Origin: Granulosicoccaceae bacterium
GTDB lineage: Bacteria; Pseudomonadota; Gammaproteobacteria; Granulosicoccales; Granulosicoccaceae
Direction of reading: 5' to 3'
DNA: 7,163 bases
NCBI GenBank assembly: GCA_023301405.1
Contig: JALZUX010000439.1
Coordinates: 1 to 7,163 of the forward strand
In this document: positions 6,471-7,163 of the stretch, piece after piece
How the letters are laid out: each line of letters opens with the position of its first letter
How positions within the stretch are numbered: position 1 is the stretch's first letter
Notes under the pieces: model-generated
Database searches by the model: none
The model's input: the letters and a program-made list of their open reading frames with translations, nothing else
What the model was told of the DNA's origin: nothing
Program-made: the position numbers and the translations under genes

Positions 6471-6492
6471 AGAGGCCAGCACGCAGGCCTCT
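6471..6492. terminator. Second GC-rich hairpin after the TPR gene stop
   Basis: AGAGGCC pairs with GGCCTCT around an eight-base loop, only six bases beyond the TPR gene stop codon. On the plus strand it is followed by a short TTT, on the minus strand by no T-tract. It may stabilise the 3' end of the TPR transcript or stop weak rightward transcription. Confidence 0.45.
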
Positions 6493-6498
6493 TTTCAG

Positions 6499-7163
6499 TT
6501 ATCTCGCAACACGAGCTCGAGTCACAGTACTCTGCACATTTTTAGCAAACTCAGGATTTATTCGGGCAATCTCAACGGTTTCACTTTTACCCGCTTTAAG
6601 CACGCCGTTGAGGCCTCGGGTGATATCTCTCATTTGCCCCCTGGAATCAGGATAGACAACCCGCAATGACACATTACCGATATCACGCGGCGTATTATTT
6701 TGTAGCTGCACTCGAAGCACACCTTCTTTACTCACTTGATGCCTGGCCACCACGTACTTGCCCGGGTTAGTCGGCAAATCTAGATCAACCAGCGAACCAA
6801 ACGCAGCCTGACCTGCAGGGCTGTTATGCCCTGCCGCCTTCGCGTACTGCGTCATTGCAACATCCCGACGCCCGGCGGAACGGGCAATATCACCCAGCGC
6901 ATTGTGAGCATTCGCCGTTGGTAGTAACTCAAGACTCTTGTTGAGTGATCGTTGCGCAGACGCAGTGTCACCGGTTATTTCACTGATCAAACCCAGTTGC
7001 AAGTGATAGTAGAAAAAGTCATTGTTAAGGTTAATTGCGCTGGTGAAGTGCTGCTGGGCCACACGATAGTTTTTGTTTTCAGTTTCTAGATCACCCAGAA
7101 AACTGTGAAAGTGCCCTTCTCTTGGCTCAATTGAAATGGCTCTGCGCGCTAACGATTTTGCCA
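6499..7163 (-). CDS. TPR protein, C-terminal part; probably the tail of an M48-type metalloprotease (runs off the right edge)
   Basis: The minus-strand frame is open from the window edge to the TAA at 6499-6501, giving 221 residues. A GTG at 7060-7062 lies in the frame but is internal, because the codons upstream still encode good TPR sequence (SLARRAISIEPREGHFHSFL). Three to four TPR units follow, including FTSAINLNNDFFYYHLQLGL and RSLNKSLELLPTANAHNALG. Next come a helical AKAAGHNSPAGQAA segment, the motif LDLPTNPGKYV, and a C-terminal domain of about 80 residues rich in beta-strand (VLRVQLQNNTPRDIGNVSLR and after). The run ARRAI.IEPRE..FH..LGD, ELLPTA.AH..LG and DLP.NPG matches my memory of gammaproteobacterial M48-family metalloproteases (BepA-like, periplasmic quality control). 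Their HExxH protease domain would be upstream and outside the window, so M48 membership is an inference. The end is marked by two hairpins. Confidence 0.82.
   Translation of the reverse strand, partial: AKSLARRAISIEPREGHFHSFLGDLETENKNYRVAQQHFTSAINLNNDFFYYHLQLGLISEITGDTASAQRSLNKSLELLPTANAHNALGDIARSAGRRDVAMTQYAKAAGHNSPAGQAAFGSLVDLDLPTNPGKYVVARHQVSKEGVLRVQLQNNTPRDIGNVSLRVVYPDSRGQMRDITRGLNGVLKAGKSETVEIARINPEFAKNVQSTVTRARVAR

Noticed and set aside
7060..7062. GTG as the true start of the right-edge TPR protein
   Set aside because: The same frame continues to the window edge with clear TPR-like sequence, so this codon is internal.

Overview
The window looks like an ordinary chromosomal stretch of a gammaproteobacterium, probably marine or otherwise aquatic. 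The hints are the protein families, not a marker gene: a SlyD-type prolyl isomerase with a His-rich tail, a TauB/TauC-type importer, a LysE/RhtB exporter, a LOG-family phosphoribohydrolase, and a secreted lipoprotein family that I associate with marine Gammaproteobacteria. There is no rRNA, tRNA, integrase, transposase or CRISPR array. Base composition looks even across the genes, so nothing marks a transferred island.

Layout. Positions 1-350 (minus) hold the N-terminal part of a secreted lipoprotein that runs off the left edge. A divergent, AT-rich intergenic region follows. A rightward group then carries a LysE/RhtB-family exporter (557-1156), a LOG-family nucleotide phosphoribohydrolase (1209-1817) and, after a 244-base gap, a small periplasmic TPR protein (2062-2607). 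A strong hairpin terminator at 2660-2689 separates these from the leftward genes.

The leftward genes are an ABC importer pair, an ATPase (4654-5451) and a permease (2726-4654) whose stop and start codons overlap by one base. Next comes a 417-base gap without a convincing gene, then a SlyD-like FKBP prolyl isomerase (5869-6351). An intrinsic terminator at 6419-6449 closes the last gene, the C-terminal part of a TPR protein (6499 to the right edge). That gene resembles the tail of M48-type metalloproteases of Gammaproteobacteria.

How the genes work together. Only the ATPase and permease form a clear functional unit: an inner-membrane importer of the taurine/sulfonate/nitrate class. It is unusual because the permease carries about 370 extra residues of predicted extracytoplasmic sequence ahead of the transport core, and because no substrate-binding protein gene lies beside it. 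That is the most interesting point in the window. Secondary points are a lipoprotein start that looks frameshifted in a short homopolymer, and an intergenic gap (5452-5868) with an inverted repeat and a possible 46-residue CxxC/membrane mini-protein. I do not see a clearly new multi-gene system here.
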